NCBI GenBank assembly: GCA_002347125.1 | Contig: DDXG01000007.1 | Location: 1 to 14,623, forward strand | Direction of reading: 5' to 3' | DNA length: 14,623 nucleotides | Origin: Phycisphaerales bacterium UBA2266 | Lineage (GTDB): Bacteria; Planctomycetota; Phycisphaerae; Sedimentisphaerales; Anaerobacaceae | Part shown: one piece after another, positions 6,555 through 13,095 of the stretch | How the letters are laid out: the number at the start of each line of letters is the position of its first letter | Numbering within the stretch: position 1 is the stretch's first letter | Notes under the pieces: model-generated | The model's input: only the letters and a program-made list of their open reading frames with translations | What the model was told of the DNA's origin: nothing | Databases searched by the model: none | Translations under genes and position numbers: made by a program

Positions 6555-6842
6555 ATGATTGTTGGTGTACTTAGAATAGGCATGGTGATGCACGGGATTG
6601 ACTCGCTCAAGGGCAAGCGGAGCATCGTCAAGGGGGTCAAGGGCCGCTTGCAGAGCCGCTTCAACGTCTCGGTGGCGGAGATCGAGGACCATGACCGCAA
6701 GAACCACGCCGTCCTCGGCATCGCCGTCGTCGCCACGGACGGCGTATTCCTCGACCAGCAGCTCGACGCCATCCTCACCTTCCTGCGAAATGACGGCCGC
6801 TTCTACCTGGGACAGATCGAGCGGGAGACGTTCGGGGCGTAG
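6555..6842 (+). CDS. DUF503 family protein (YlxP-like)
   Basis: This 95-residue protein covers the whole DUF503 family length. Diagnostic parts are the N-terminal strand MIVGVLRIGMVMHGIDSLKGKR, the FNVSVAEIEDHD segment and the VLGIAVVATDGVFLDQQLDAIL helix. GAAGG (6542-6546) lies 8 nt before the ATG. Members are small ferredoxin-like-fold proteins, in many bacteria encoded beside nusA-infB-rbfA and linked to ribosome maturation. Here those neighbours are absent: the gene stands alone between two repeat clusters, either read through from the GspG-like gene or from an unseen promoter. Confidence 0.9.
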   Translation: MIVGVLRIGMVMHGIDSLKGKRSIVKGVKGRLQSRFNVSVAEIEDHDRKNHAVLGIAVVATDGVFLDQQLDAILTFLRNDGRFYLGQIERETFGA

Positions 6843-6874
6843 CTCGTATTTCGTCGTCCCCCTGATATCAAAGC

Positions 6875-7207
6875 CACAGAGGACACAGAGAGCACCGAGA
6901 TGCAGTCAGAAAGACCAAAAACGTAAGACGTAAAGACCAAAACCAAAACCGAAAGCCCCTGGAGACTATCTCAAAACCGGAATTCGGGTTGTCATGCTGA
7001 GCGAAGCGAAGCATCTGGGCCTCGATTGGGAGCGATCACAAGCTCGCAGCCCAGATTCTTCGCTTCGCTCAGAATGACACGCTGCGTTTTGAGATAGTCT
7101 CTAAAGATCACGGGTGGCGCGCGGCGCCGGTTTTGGGTTTTGCGTTGTGGTTTTGGGCTTGGAGTTTTGAGTCTTCAGTTTATGGTACCACCTCTGTGTC
7201 CTCTGTG
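6875..7207. repeat. Nested symmetrical repeat complex
   Basis: The outer arms CACAGAGGACACAGAG (6875-6890) and its exact complement (7192-7207) enclose an A-rich tract of degenerate ~7-nt units (AGACCAA, AAACGTA, AGACGTA; about 6912-6952). Then come the palindromic element (6963-7100) and a T-rich tract of similar complementary units (about 7128-7180). Read away from each convergent gene end, the order of parts is the same on both strands. Confidence 0.65.
6963..7100 (-). repeat. Palindromic REP/MITE-like element, copy 2, inverted relative to copy 1
   Basis: The ends AGACTATCTCAAAACC (6963-6978) and GTTTTGAGATAGTCT (7086-7100) are inverted repeats. In between are two opposed half-sites with the TGAGCGAAGCGAA core (6990-7017 and 7050-7080). 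The left half here is the ATGC/GCAT type and the right half the ATTC/GAAT type, the reverse of copy 1 at 5288-5421. Its reverse complement aligns with copy 1 along most of its length, including the central GTGAT and CGAGGCCCAGAT parts. Confidence 0.85.
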
Positions 7208-7234
7208 CGCTCCACGGCTGAAGTTGCTCGCTTT

Positions 7235-7248
7235 GCGTATTGCGTATC
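7235..7248 (-). repeat. Heptad tract (GCGTATT x2) abutting the protease stop codon
   Basis: GCGTATT and GCGTATC stand in tandem and end 3 bp from the TGA (7252-7254) of the C10 protease gene. The same heptad occurs inside and upstream of the kinase gene at 11178-11240 and 11786-11834. Confidence 0.55.
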
Positions 7249-7251
7249 GCC

Positions 7252-9834
7252 TCAGTTTGCCACGTCCAGCCACTTGTCGGCGAAGACGGCGAAGTCCTTG
7301 TGATTGATGCGGCCGTCCTTGACGGGGCTGATGTCCACGGCCGGGTCCCAGCCGGCCTCGCCGGTCGTTCTCAGCCATGCCTCGGCCAGCATCTCCAGGT
7401 CGGCCATGTCGATGCGGCAGTTCACGGAGAAATCCGCGGCCATCGGCGTCCCCTGCACCCGCGATTGCAGCCGGATGTTCGGCACGCCGTCGGAGCCGTA
7501 GTATTCATCGGGTACGTAGTATTCGCTCCAGTTGCGGGGGTCGCCGTGGGTGCTGTCGGCGTAGGCCAGGACGACGCGCTCGACGCCCATGGGCGAAACG
7601 GCGCACTCGCCCGGCGGCGTGGCCCAGGTGCTGCTCTCGTGACTGAAGTCGATCATCAGGTTGCTCGTTCCGTTGTAGGCAAACGGCGTGTCCAGGTGCA
7701 GATTCCACCAGCCCAGGTTCGTGACTGTCACCGTGCCGTGATAGACCGTCGTCCAGCCGGTGGTCTGGAAGCCGTCGAGGGCCCCGTAACTGCTCATGGA
7801 GGTGTGCTTCATGCGGATTGTCCAGTTGGTCAGCGGCAGGGCCGGGATCGTCGTCACATAAAGCGCCAGGTCGGTGATGTTCTTGGCCTGGCCGATCTCG
7901 CTGCTGAGGTAGATCACCTGCGTGCGGGAGTCGTGGTAGCTGGTGCGCATGGGCCACTTGGCCACCCAGCCGCTCTGCGGGGCGAAGGTGGTGGTGACGG
8001 TGCTTTGCACGTCGAGCGAGACGGTGGCCGGGTCCGACTGGCCGCCGGAGACGGGCACGCCGCCGTCATCGGCGGCGAAATCGAAGGCATCCGCGCCGCT
8101 GTAATAGCTGCACGCATGGTATCGCACGATGTTGCCGTTATTGGCCAGGGTGTGCGGCAGTTGGACTATTTCGCCGGCGGCCGGGTCGATCAGACGCCCG
8201 TGCGGCGGGGCCGTGACGATGCGGTATTGCAGGCGCCCGGGCGGATTCGGCAGCCCGTCATCGACAGCCATCAGGGTGATATCGACCGTCGTACCCGACT
8301 GGACCGCTAGGCTCTGGCCCTGTGCCCAGGGGGGCGCGGCGCTGGTGGAGGCGAAGTTGACGCCCCAGACATTGCCGCTGGCGCCCCAGGTCACGCTCGT
8401 GCCGGTCGTGACGTTCTGATTGGCGAAGCTGTGCGGCGCCCGGGAGGCGACAACCGTGCAGCTTCGATTGGAGGGCAGCTGCGTCAACGCATAAACGCCG
8501 TGGCTGTCGGTGATGTCGGAGAAGGTCCCGTACCCGGCAACCGTTGACGAGACCGTGACGCCGGGCAGGCCATTGCCGGCGGCGTCCGTCGCCCGACCGC
8601 TGATGATCTCGCCGGATCCGGTCGGGTATATGTTGTACACGATGCGGATGATCTGATTGAAGCTGGGCGACGAATCGACATTGGGCATCGCGTACCAGGC
8701 GTTGCCGCCGCCGCTCCAGCCCATGTTCAGATGGTGATACAGAGTGCTGCCCGAATAGCCATAGCCGTCGCAGACCACGCCATGAGCGCCGACGGCGCCG
8801 TTGAGCCCCACAATTACGGGCATGCCTGCGTCGAGACCACAGTTGATTGTCTTCTTGATGAGGCTGTCGGTGGGGGTGGCGTTCGTGACAATAGCCTGGC
8901 CGTAGCCGAAGCGGTTCTTGAAGCCCGCCGGGACATCCGCCGCATCCGCCGAAGAGCCGCCCTGCGATATGGAACGGAATACGGTATTGACGGACAAGGC
9001 GGTGTCATAACACAGCTCGCCGATGGCGATACGCTGCGCATCCGTAATGGTCGAGGTGCTCGGCTGCAACGGCATGTTGGACCAGACGTACGTGGCCGGG
9101 TACTGATAGTAGCGAATGATCTGGGCCATGGCCGTGGCCAGACAGCCGCAGGGGTGGTTGTTGTTATTTCCGACCGAATAGGGCGGCGTGTAGAAGTTGT
9201 AACAGGCCAGGCCGCCGACGTAGTCGCCCACCGTCGTCTGGCCCCAAGTGCTCGTCACCAGCGGCGCCACCCGCACGTCGCTTACGTTCGTAAGGCCCAT
9301 CAGCGATGCGGTCGGCTCGCAGGCGGCGAGCAGTCGCGCCCAGCGATCCTGGGCCTCGGCGGCGACCTGGGCCAGGCCGTCGGGATCGGCGGGACTCATC
9401 AGTTGCGCCGACGGCGGAGCATCCAGGGCGCGGACCGCGGCCAGCCGCGAGGACAGGTCCGCGGCCGCTATATCGCCGAGCGGTCGGCCGGGCGCCTCGT
9501 CATAGGACCCCCTCTCAGCAAAGGCGATGATCGGTTCGATCCGGTCGTCGGGGCCGACAATGACAAAACCGCCGGGCGACAGGGCGACCACGTGGTAAAG
9601 CACCCCACCAGAGGCGTCCGCGACGGTCTCAACGGGGCCGGCGATCGAAAGCTCGGCCGAGGCGTTGAACGGCTTGGGTTGGAGCACCAGCCAGCCGGTC
9701 ACGGCGTTGCGGGCGTCATCCGGCCCGACAGGCTCGGCCTGTAATGAAATGGTGAAGCTCGTTAGAACAAGCCATGCCGCGGCCGACAGCCGCAGCGCAC
9801 GCGCTGCGGACGTGAGTACATTGACCCTCTGCAT
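7252..9834 (-). CDS. Secreted C10 (streptopain-type) cysteine protease with dockerin-like C-terminus
   Basis: From ATG 9832-9834 the protein has 860 residues. A longer frame reaches 10020 but has no signal peptide at its front and crosses the promoter. Domains: signal peptide 1-33 (cleavage near LQA-EP); Spi/streptopain-type propeptide about 38-110 (GGFVIVGPDDRIEPIIAFAERG); C10 peptidase about 193-403 with the nucleophile in NNHPCGCLATAMAQI (Cys231), the His in GAHGVVCDGYGY (His351) and the YHHLNMGWSGGGNAWY block (Trp373). A carboxypeptidase-regulatory-like beta domain follows (about 408-468), then a cadherin/Ig-like domain (about 498-610), a beta-rich jelly-roll-like module (about 611-793) and a dockerin-like EF-hand pair (about 800-856). 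It is probably secreted and self-activating, and tethered or complexed through the dockerin. AAGGA lies 13 nt upstream, rather far. Confidence 0.88.
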   Translation of the reverse strand: MQRVNVLTSAARALRLSAAAWLVLTSFTISLQAEPVGPDDARNAVTGWLVLQPKPFNASAELSIAGPVETVADASGGVLYHVVALSPGGFVIVGPDDRIEPIIAFAERGSYDEAPGRPLGDIAAADLSSRLAAVRALDAPPSAQLMSPADPDGLAQVAAEAQDRWARLLAACEPTASLMGLTNVSDVRVAPLVTSTWGQTTVGDYVGGLACYNFYTPPYSVGNNNNHPCGCLATAMAQIIRYYQYPATYVWSNMPLQPSTSTITDAQRIAIGELCYDTALSVNTVFRSISQGGSSADAADVPAGFKNRFGYGQAIVTNATPTDSLIKKTINCGLDAGMPVIVGLNGAVGAHGVVCDGYGYSGSTLYHHLNMGWSGGGNAWYAMPNVDSSPSFNQIIRIVYNIYPTGSGEIISGRATDAAGNGLPGVTVSSTVAGYGTFSDITDSHGVYALTQLPSNRSCTVVASRAPHSFANQNVTTGTSVTWGASGNVWGVNFASTSAAPPWAQGQSLAVQSGTTVDITLMAVDDGLPNPPGRLQYRIVTAPPHGRLIDPAAGEIVQLPHTLANNGNIVRYHACSYYSGADAFDFAADDGGVPVSGGQSDPATVSLDVQSTVTTTFAPQSGWVAKWPMRTSYHDSRTQVIYLSSEIGQAKNITDLALYVTTIPALPLTNWTIRMKHTSMSSYGALDGFQTTGWTTVYHGTVTVTNLGWWNLHLDTPFAYNGTSNLMIDFSHESSTWATPPGECAVSPMGVERVVLAYADSTHGDPRNWSEYYVPDEYYGSDGVPNIRLQSRVQGTPMAADFSVNCRIDMADLEMLAEAWLRTTGEAGWDPAVDISPVKDGRINHKDFAVFADKWLDVAN

Positions 9835-10188
9835 AATATTCGCTATGTCCTTTCTCCCCCCAGATACGGCCGCCCACCTCGGCGACCACTGAAGCGATAC
9901 GACAGCATAATACCGGGCCTGCCCCGCCGTGTGCAAGCTTTTTCTTGAGGTTTTTCCGAGTTTTCTCGTCACCGCGGGACACGTGGCAAATACGGATACC
10001 ATCGGGCGAGGAGGCCTCAATCAGTGTGACCGAAGACTCGTGGCCAACGCCGCGCCGGAAGCCCTCCAGGCAAAAAGTGGAGTCGGCGGAGAGAGCGGAC
10101 CGATACGAATACTGTGTCGCGCGAGTGGTTGCGTTGTGCGCTGTGGATGGGGCGGCCCGCAGCCGGGCGCGGCGTTTGAAGGATGACT
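9835..10188. other. Gene-free divergent interval, 354 bp
   Basis: The interval separates the protease gene (minus) from the gene at 10189 (plus). It holds the possible protease promoter (9907-9936), a T-rich patch at 9939-9965 and the GAAGG at 10178-10182. I see no clear plus-strand promoter, repeat or RNA gene. Confidence 0.4.
9907..9936 (-). promoter_or_regulatory. Possible promoter, TTGCAC-N18-TATTAT
   Basis: On the minus strand TTGCAC (9931-9936, 3 of 6) precedes TATTAT (9907-9912, 5 of 6) by 18 nt. The expected start near 9900 is about 66 nt before the protease ATG. The -35 is weak. Confidence 0.35.
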
Positions 10189-10920
10189 ATGGTCTGGACG
10201 ATGCGAACCCACACGGGCCGGGCAAGGCCCGCGGCCGTAACGCCGATACGACCGGGCCCATCGTGGGCGGTGGCGGTCAGTCCGCCGGCGCAGTGGCTCG
10301 AACTCAACGGGTCGCGGCCGGCGACCTATGTGGACCGCTCGCTGGTCCGCCGCATCGACGGGCAGACCCTCACGGCCGTGAGCTTCTATAGGGCGCATTT
10401 GATCCTTAACGACCTCGGCCTGCGGACGCCGACCGACCGCGAATACGCCCAGGCCGTCCGCCATGACGTCTCGCTGGCCGACCAGATGCGGCGGTACCTG
10501 GCCCGGACGGGTCTGCTGCGACATGTGGAGCCGGCCGGGGAGGGTTTCACCGCGATGTACCTGCCCAGTCCGGAGGTCCGGCGGACCGAGGTTGGATTTG
10601 AGATCACCGGGGCCGCCACGCGGGTGGAGCTGCCGCCGCAGGGCTGGTTCCGCATCGATGAGCTGTTCGAGAGCGAGACGTTCCTGCCGTGCAAGACCTA
10701 CGAGAGGATTCCCTCCGGCCGGTACGCCCACTTCTGGATTCGTGAAGGCACCGAGCGGCCGATCCTCCGCGGCGGCTGGAGCTGGTCGCCGAACGAGGAC
10801 CGCTGCTACGACGTCCACGCCAACTGGGACCGCCCCTATTCAAGCAGCGATGTGGCGGTTCTGGCGGCCTCATCCCGCCGGCCGGACGATCGTCTGTGCT
10901 CCATCGCCGGCCTGTGGTAG
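10189..10920 (+). CDS. Unrecognised protein, possible FGE/C-type-lectin-like fold
   Basis: GAAGG (10178-10182) is 6 nt before ATG 10189, which gives 243 residues; ATG 10183 would touch the Shine-Dalgarno and is less likely. No signal peptide is seen. Two stretches resemble the formylglycine-generating-enzyme (sulfatase-modifying factor) fold. Residues about 65-90, AVSFYRAHLILNDLGLRTPTDREYAQAV, recall VSWxDAxAYCxWLGxRLPTEAEWEYAA. Residues about 194-228, LRGGWSWSPNEDRCYDVHANWDRPYSSSDVAVLAAS, recall the LRGGSW...R...GFR end. The copper-binding cysteine pair is not evident, so catalysis is unlikely; a binding protein with that fold is a guess. It ends 16 bp from the convergent kinase gene. It has normal high GC3 and is probably a real gene of unknown job. 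Confidence 0.6.
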   Translation: MVWTMRTHTGRARPAAVTPIRPGPSWAVAVSPPAQWLELNGSRPATYVDRSLVRRIDGQTLTAVSFYRAHLILNDLGLRTPTDREYAQAVRHDVSLADQMRRYLARTGLLRHVEPAGEGFTAMYLPSPEVRRTEVGFEITGAATRVELPPQGWFRIDELFESETFLPCKTYERIPSGRYAHFWIREGTERPILRGGWSWSPNEDRCYDVHANWDRPYSSSDVAVLAASSRRPDDRLCSIAGLW

Positions 10921-10936
10921 CCCACGGGTCGCGCAC

Positions 10937-11782
10937 TCAATAGGGCTTTGGCCGCCGCCTTCGAGATAAAGTTGACGAGACTCTGCCGACGATGGCGGTC
11001 AACTCATCGACGGGCAGCGGAGGATTGTCACCGGCGTAGGCCTCGATCAGGAGCCGCCGCAGGTCCACGCTGAAGAACTCGTCGATCATGGAATGGTCGA
11101 GCCGGCCGAGGTTGGCGGCTTGCTTGCGGGGGTCCGTGACGCCCGTGGCCATGCGGTGCAGATCGATGATGTCGAAATCGTATTGCGTATTGCGTATTGC
11201 GTCGTGCGTCGTGCGTCGTGTGTCGTGCGTCGTGAATCGTGGATTCTCGCTGACGAATATGTGCCAGACGTAGAGGTCGGGGAAGTTGATCCCGGCGTCG
11301 TGAATGCGGCGGACGAAACGGCCGACGGCGCCGATGAGTTGCCGCTTTCGCTCCTCGGCAAAGGCGGGCCAGCGGGTCTTGACATATTGCGTCAGGGGGA
11401 TGCTTTCGAGACGCTCGGTGATGAAGAATGAGCACCTCTCGATGGGCCCGACGGTTCGCTCGCCGACGCAAACCGGCCGGTACGTGCCGATGCCGTGCTC
11501 CAGCAGGTAATGGGCGGCATTCCACTCGTAGCGGCCCTGGCTGCACAGGCGGCCGGTAGACAGCAGCGTAAAGAGCATGTCCTTGACGTGCGGGTGAAGG
11601 AATCGCTTGATGAAAAAGTGCCGCTGGCCGGCGACCTTGCCCAGGCTGAAGGAGGCCACGACCCGCTTCTTGCCGATCCGCCAGCCGGGGTGGGTCCGTT
11701 CAAAGAGGTCGTCGAAGGACGCGAAGCCCTCGGCGGCGAAGAAATCCTTCCAGTTGTCGGCAAACTCGATGTTCTCAGCCAA
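10937..11782 (-). CDS. WaaP/InaA-family lipopolysaccharide-type kinase with repeat-encoded insertion
   Basis: This 281-residue protein has the layout of Kdo/heptose kinases (RfaP/WaaP, InaA group), which phosphorylate sugars of the LPS core at the cytoplasmic face of the inner membrane. Visible marks: ATP-binding Lys59 in HFFIKRF; the ERLESIPL hinge (about 123-130); the catalytic loop GINFPDLYVWHIFV (Asp169, with the usual His before it replaced by Phe); and DIIDLHRM (Asp207, metal binding). Between these two motifs, residues about 182-201 (RFTTHDTRRTTHDAIRNTQY) are encoded by nine tandem heptads. No ATG or GTG fits: the frame is closed by TAA just upstream, leaving TTG 11780-11782 as the likely start, with no Shine-Dalgarno because a heptad tract abuts it. 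It is divergent from the epimerase gene. The kinase call is fairly firm; the substrate is not known. Confidence 0.8.
   Translation of the reverse strand: MAENIEFADNWKDFFAAEGFASFDDLFERTHPGWRIGKKRVVASFSLGKVAGQRHFFIKRFLHPHVKDMLFTLLSTGRLCSQGRYEWNAAHYLLEHGIGTYRPVCVGERTVGPIERCSFFITERLESIPLTQYVKTRWPAFAEERKRQLIGAVGRFVRRIHDAGINFPDLYVWHIFVSENPRFTTHDTRRTTHDAIRNTQYDFDIIDLHRMATGVTDPRKQAANLGRLDHSMIDEFFSVDLRRLLIEAYAGDNPPLPVDELTAIVGRVSSTLSRRRRPKPY
11178..11240 (-). repeat. Nine in-register heptads inside the kinase gene
   Basis: On the plus strand the units are TCGTATT, GCGTATT x2, GCGTCGT x3, GTGTCGT, GCGTCGT and GAATCGT: nine contiguous 7-mers with no slip, 63 bp. Since 63 is divisible by 3, the kinase frame is preserved and gains 21 codons. 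Confidence 0.85.
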
Positions 11783-11785
11783 TGG

Positions 11786-11834
11786 TCGTTTTTCGTATTA
11801 CGTTCTTCGTATTGCGTATTGCGCGGGTCGTATC
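11786..11834 (-). repeat. Seven-heptad tract abutting the kinase start codon
   Basis: The units on the plus strand are TCGTTTT, TCGTATT, ACGTTCT, TCGTATT, GCGTATT, GCGCGGG (degenerate) and TCGTATC, all in the same 7-nt register. The tract ends 3 bp from the TTG start of the kinase gene and occupies where its Shine-Dalgarno should be. It belongs to the same family as 11178-11240. Confidence 0.75.
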
Positions 11835-11860
11835 GGCCAGACCCAACCCTTGCCCTTGAG

Positions 11861-11889
11861 AGGGTACAGCCCGCACGGCGAACCGTCAA
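11861..11889 (-). promoter_or_regulatory. Possible kinase promoter, TTGACG-N17-TACCCT
   Basis: Minus-strand TTGACG (11884-11889, 5 of 6) precedes TACCCT (11861-11866, 3 of 6) by 17 nt. The transcript would start near 11854 and run through the heptad tract into the kinase gene. Confidence 0.35.
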
Positions 11890-11907
11890 CTGCCGCGTGT
11901 ATCGGTC

Positions 11908-11936
11908 TTGACCGCCCGGACCGCCGCCGTTAGTCT
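11908..11936 (+). promoter_or_regulatory. Possible epimerase promoter, TTGACC-N17-TAGTCT
   Basis: TTGACC (11908-11913, 5 of 6) and TAGTCT (11931-11936, 3 of 6) are 17 nt apart. It is back to back with the possible kinase promoter, 18 bp between the -35 boxes, so the two could share control. The weak -10 keeps confidence low. Confidence 0.3.
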
Positions 11937-11967
11937 TGACTCACTGGACATCAGCCTCGCGGCCCCG

Positions 11968-12002
11968 AGGTCTAAGGTCTGAGGTCTATGGTCTGAGGTC
12001 TA
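11968..12002 (+). repeat. Five-heptad tract (AGGTCTR) forming the epimerase ribosome site
   Basis: AGGTCTA, AGGTCTG, AGGTCTA, TGGTCTG and AGGTCTA follow each other without gaps and end 2 bp before the ATG at 12005. The only Shine-Dalgarno-like sequence, GAGG at 11995-11998 (6 nt spacing), straddles the last two units, so the repeat itself provides the ribosome site. On the minus strand the units read AGACCTC/AGACCAT, similar to AGACCAA at 6912. Confidence 0.8.
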
Positions 12003-12004
12003 CT

Positions 12005-12847
12005 ATGAACATCGGCGTATTCCTGTTGATTGAACCGTTTGCGAGCGTGGAGGTGCAGCTTCAAAGGGCCCGCCAGATGGGGTTTCGCCACGCCGACATC
12101 ACCGATACGAACGCCGGGGGCAGTATGCTCGGCTCGGCCGGGTTCTCGCCGACGGTCAGCCTGGATGAGAACCCGTTCGAGGTGCGGCGGTTGTTTGAGA
12201 AGTACGGGATGACACCGTTGACCGTCTGTGCCCATGCGGCCCTGCTGGAGCCGAGCAATCCGGGCAAGTACGGCACGGCCGAGATCATGAAGGCCGTCAA
12301 GTTCGCCGCCGCCATCGGCATCAAGGACGTCGTCACCACCGACACCGACCCTCGCTCGGACTGGGCCAGGAACCTGACCTACCAGCAGAGCGTGTTCGTC
12401 ATCGCCGAGAAGCTGTATACGCCGGTGCAAATGGCGGCCGACTACGGCGTGCGGATCCTGCTCGAACCGCACGGGCCGATCACCGACTCCATCAAGGGCC
12501 TACAGGACGTCTTCGAGATGCTGGGCAATCCCGACGCCCTGGGCGTCAATCTCGATACGGGCAATTCCTGGCTGGGCGGGGCCGATCCCGTGGAGATGGC
12601 CCGGGTCTTCAAGGACAAGATCCACCACATCCACTGGAAGGACCTGGGAAAGGAATGGCAGGCGAAGCGCGGAACCGAGTACGGCTGCGGCTTCTCCACC
12701 ATCGCCCTGGGCGACGGCGTCATCGACATCAAGGGCGTCTGTGAAGTCCTCAAGGACGCCGACATCGAAAGCTCCACCCTCGAAATCGTCGGCTCCGAGG
12801 ACATCCTCAAGAAAAGTGTAAAATACCTCCGCGCCAACGGATTATAG
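12005..12847 (+). CDS. Sugar phosphate isomerase/epimerase, xylose-isomerase-like TIM barrel
   Basis: This 280-residue protein spans the full AP-endonuclease-2/xylose-isomerase-like TIM-barrel domain, with no signal peptide, so it is cytoplasmic. The metal ligands expected for the family sit at barrel strand ends: Glu154 (ILLEPHG), Asp184 (VNLDTGNS), His210 (HHIHWKD) and Glu260 (STLEIVG). Members include IolE-, tagatose-3-epimerase- and L-xylulose-5-phosphate epimerase-like enzymes; which sugar is used here cannot be told. The ATG at 12005 is chosen because the domain begins directly with MNIGVF and a repeat-derived GAGG lies 6 nt upstream; the frame extension to 11936 is translated heptad DNA. 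It is divergent from the LPS-type kinase gene. No operon partner follows. Confidence 0.88.
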   Translation: MNIGVFLLIEPFASVEVQLQRARQMGFRHADITDTNAGGSMLGSAGFSPTVSLDENPFEVRRLFEKYGMTPLTVCAHAALLEPSNPGKYGTAEIMKAVKFAAAIGIKDVVTTDTDPRSDWARNLTYQQSVFVIAEKLYTPVQMAADYGVRILLEPHGPITDSIKGLQDVFEMLGNPDALGVNLDTGNSWLGGADPVEMARVFKDKIHHIHWKDLGKEWQAKRGTEYGCGFSTIALGDGVIDIKGVCEVLKDADIESSTLEIVGSEDILKKSVKYLRANGL

Positions 12848-12930
12848 ACGGAAGTGTATCTGTATGATGCGAGTTGCGCCCTGTCACGATAGCCGGGCCG
12901 GCCTTTGTCATCCTGCGTCCGGTCAGTCTT

Positions 12931-12965
12931 TGTCATGCTGAGCGAAGCGAAGCATCTGGCCCTCG
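12931..12965 (+). repeat. Half-site of the palindromic element (copy 3)
   Basis: This is a single TGTCATGCTGAGCGAAGCGA-type half with ATGC/GCAT ends, matching one arm of the elements at 5288-5421 and 6963-7100. The partner half and the TCTCAAAAC termini are absent. It lies about 80 bp downstream of the epimerase stop. Confidence 0.7.
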
Positions 12966-13047
12966 TATTGGAACATGCCCCTGTTGGACCGTCGGCATAG
13001 GCATTAAGCAACGCCACACAGGCAGCCACGCAAGCATGCCGCTCGTA

Positions 13048-13095
13048 TACAACCCAAAAAGGCTGTAAAATGGAATACAGCCTGAAAAGGTTGTA
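13048..13095 (-). repeat. Two-tier inverted repeat, minus-strand terminator-like
   Basis: The inner stem GGCTGTA/TACAGCC (13061-13067, 13076-13082) and outer stem TACAACC/GGTTGTA (13048-13054, 13089-13095) are separated by 6-nt A-rich spacers on each side. On the minus strand the inner stem is followed by TTTTT, as in an intrinsic terminator, although no minus-strand gene is seen upstream of it. Confidence 0.5.

Larger units (their letters stand above)
6843..7251. other. Gene-free convergent interval, 409 bp, almost all repeats
   Basis: The interval lies between the 3' ends of DUF503 (plus) and the C10 protease gene (minus). It contains a nested symmetrical repeat structure (6875-7207) and a GCGTATT-type heptad pair next to the protease stop codon (7235-7248). 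No gene or classic terminator is seen apart from the palindromes. Confidence 0.65.

Noticed and set aside
7240..8310. Long plus-strand frame opposite the C10 protease gene, and a similar one at 8731-9744
   Set aside because: Both are antisense shadows of a high-GC gene; no family features and no Shine-Dalgarno.
11178..11240. CRISPR array or classic minisatellite reading of the kinase-gene repeat
   Set aside because: The units are 7 bp without spacers, so this is a short tandem repeat and not a CRISPR array.
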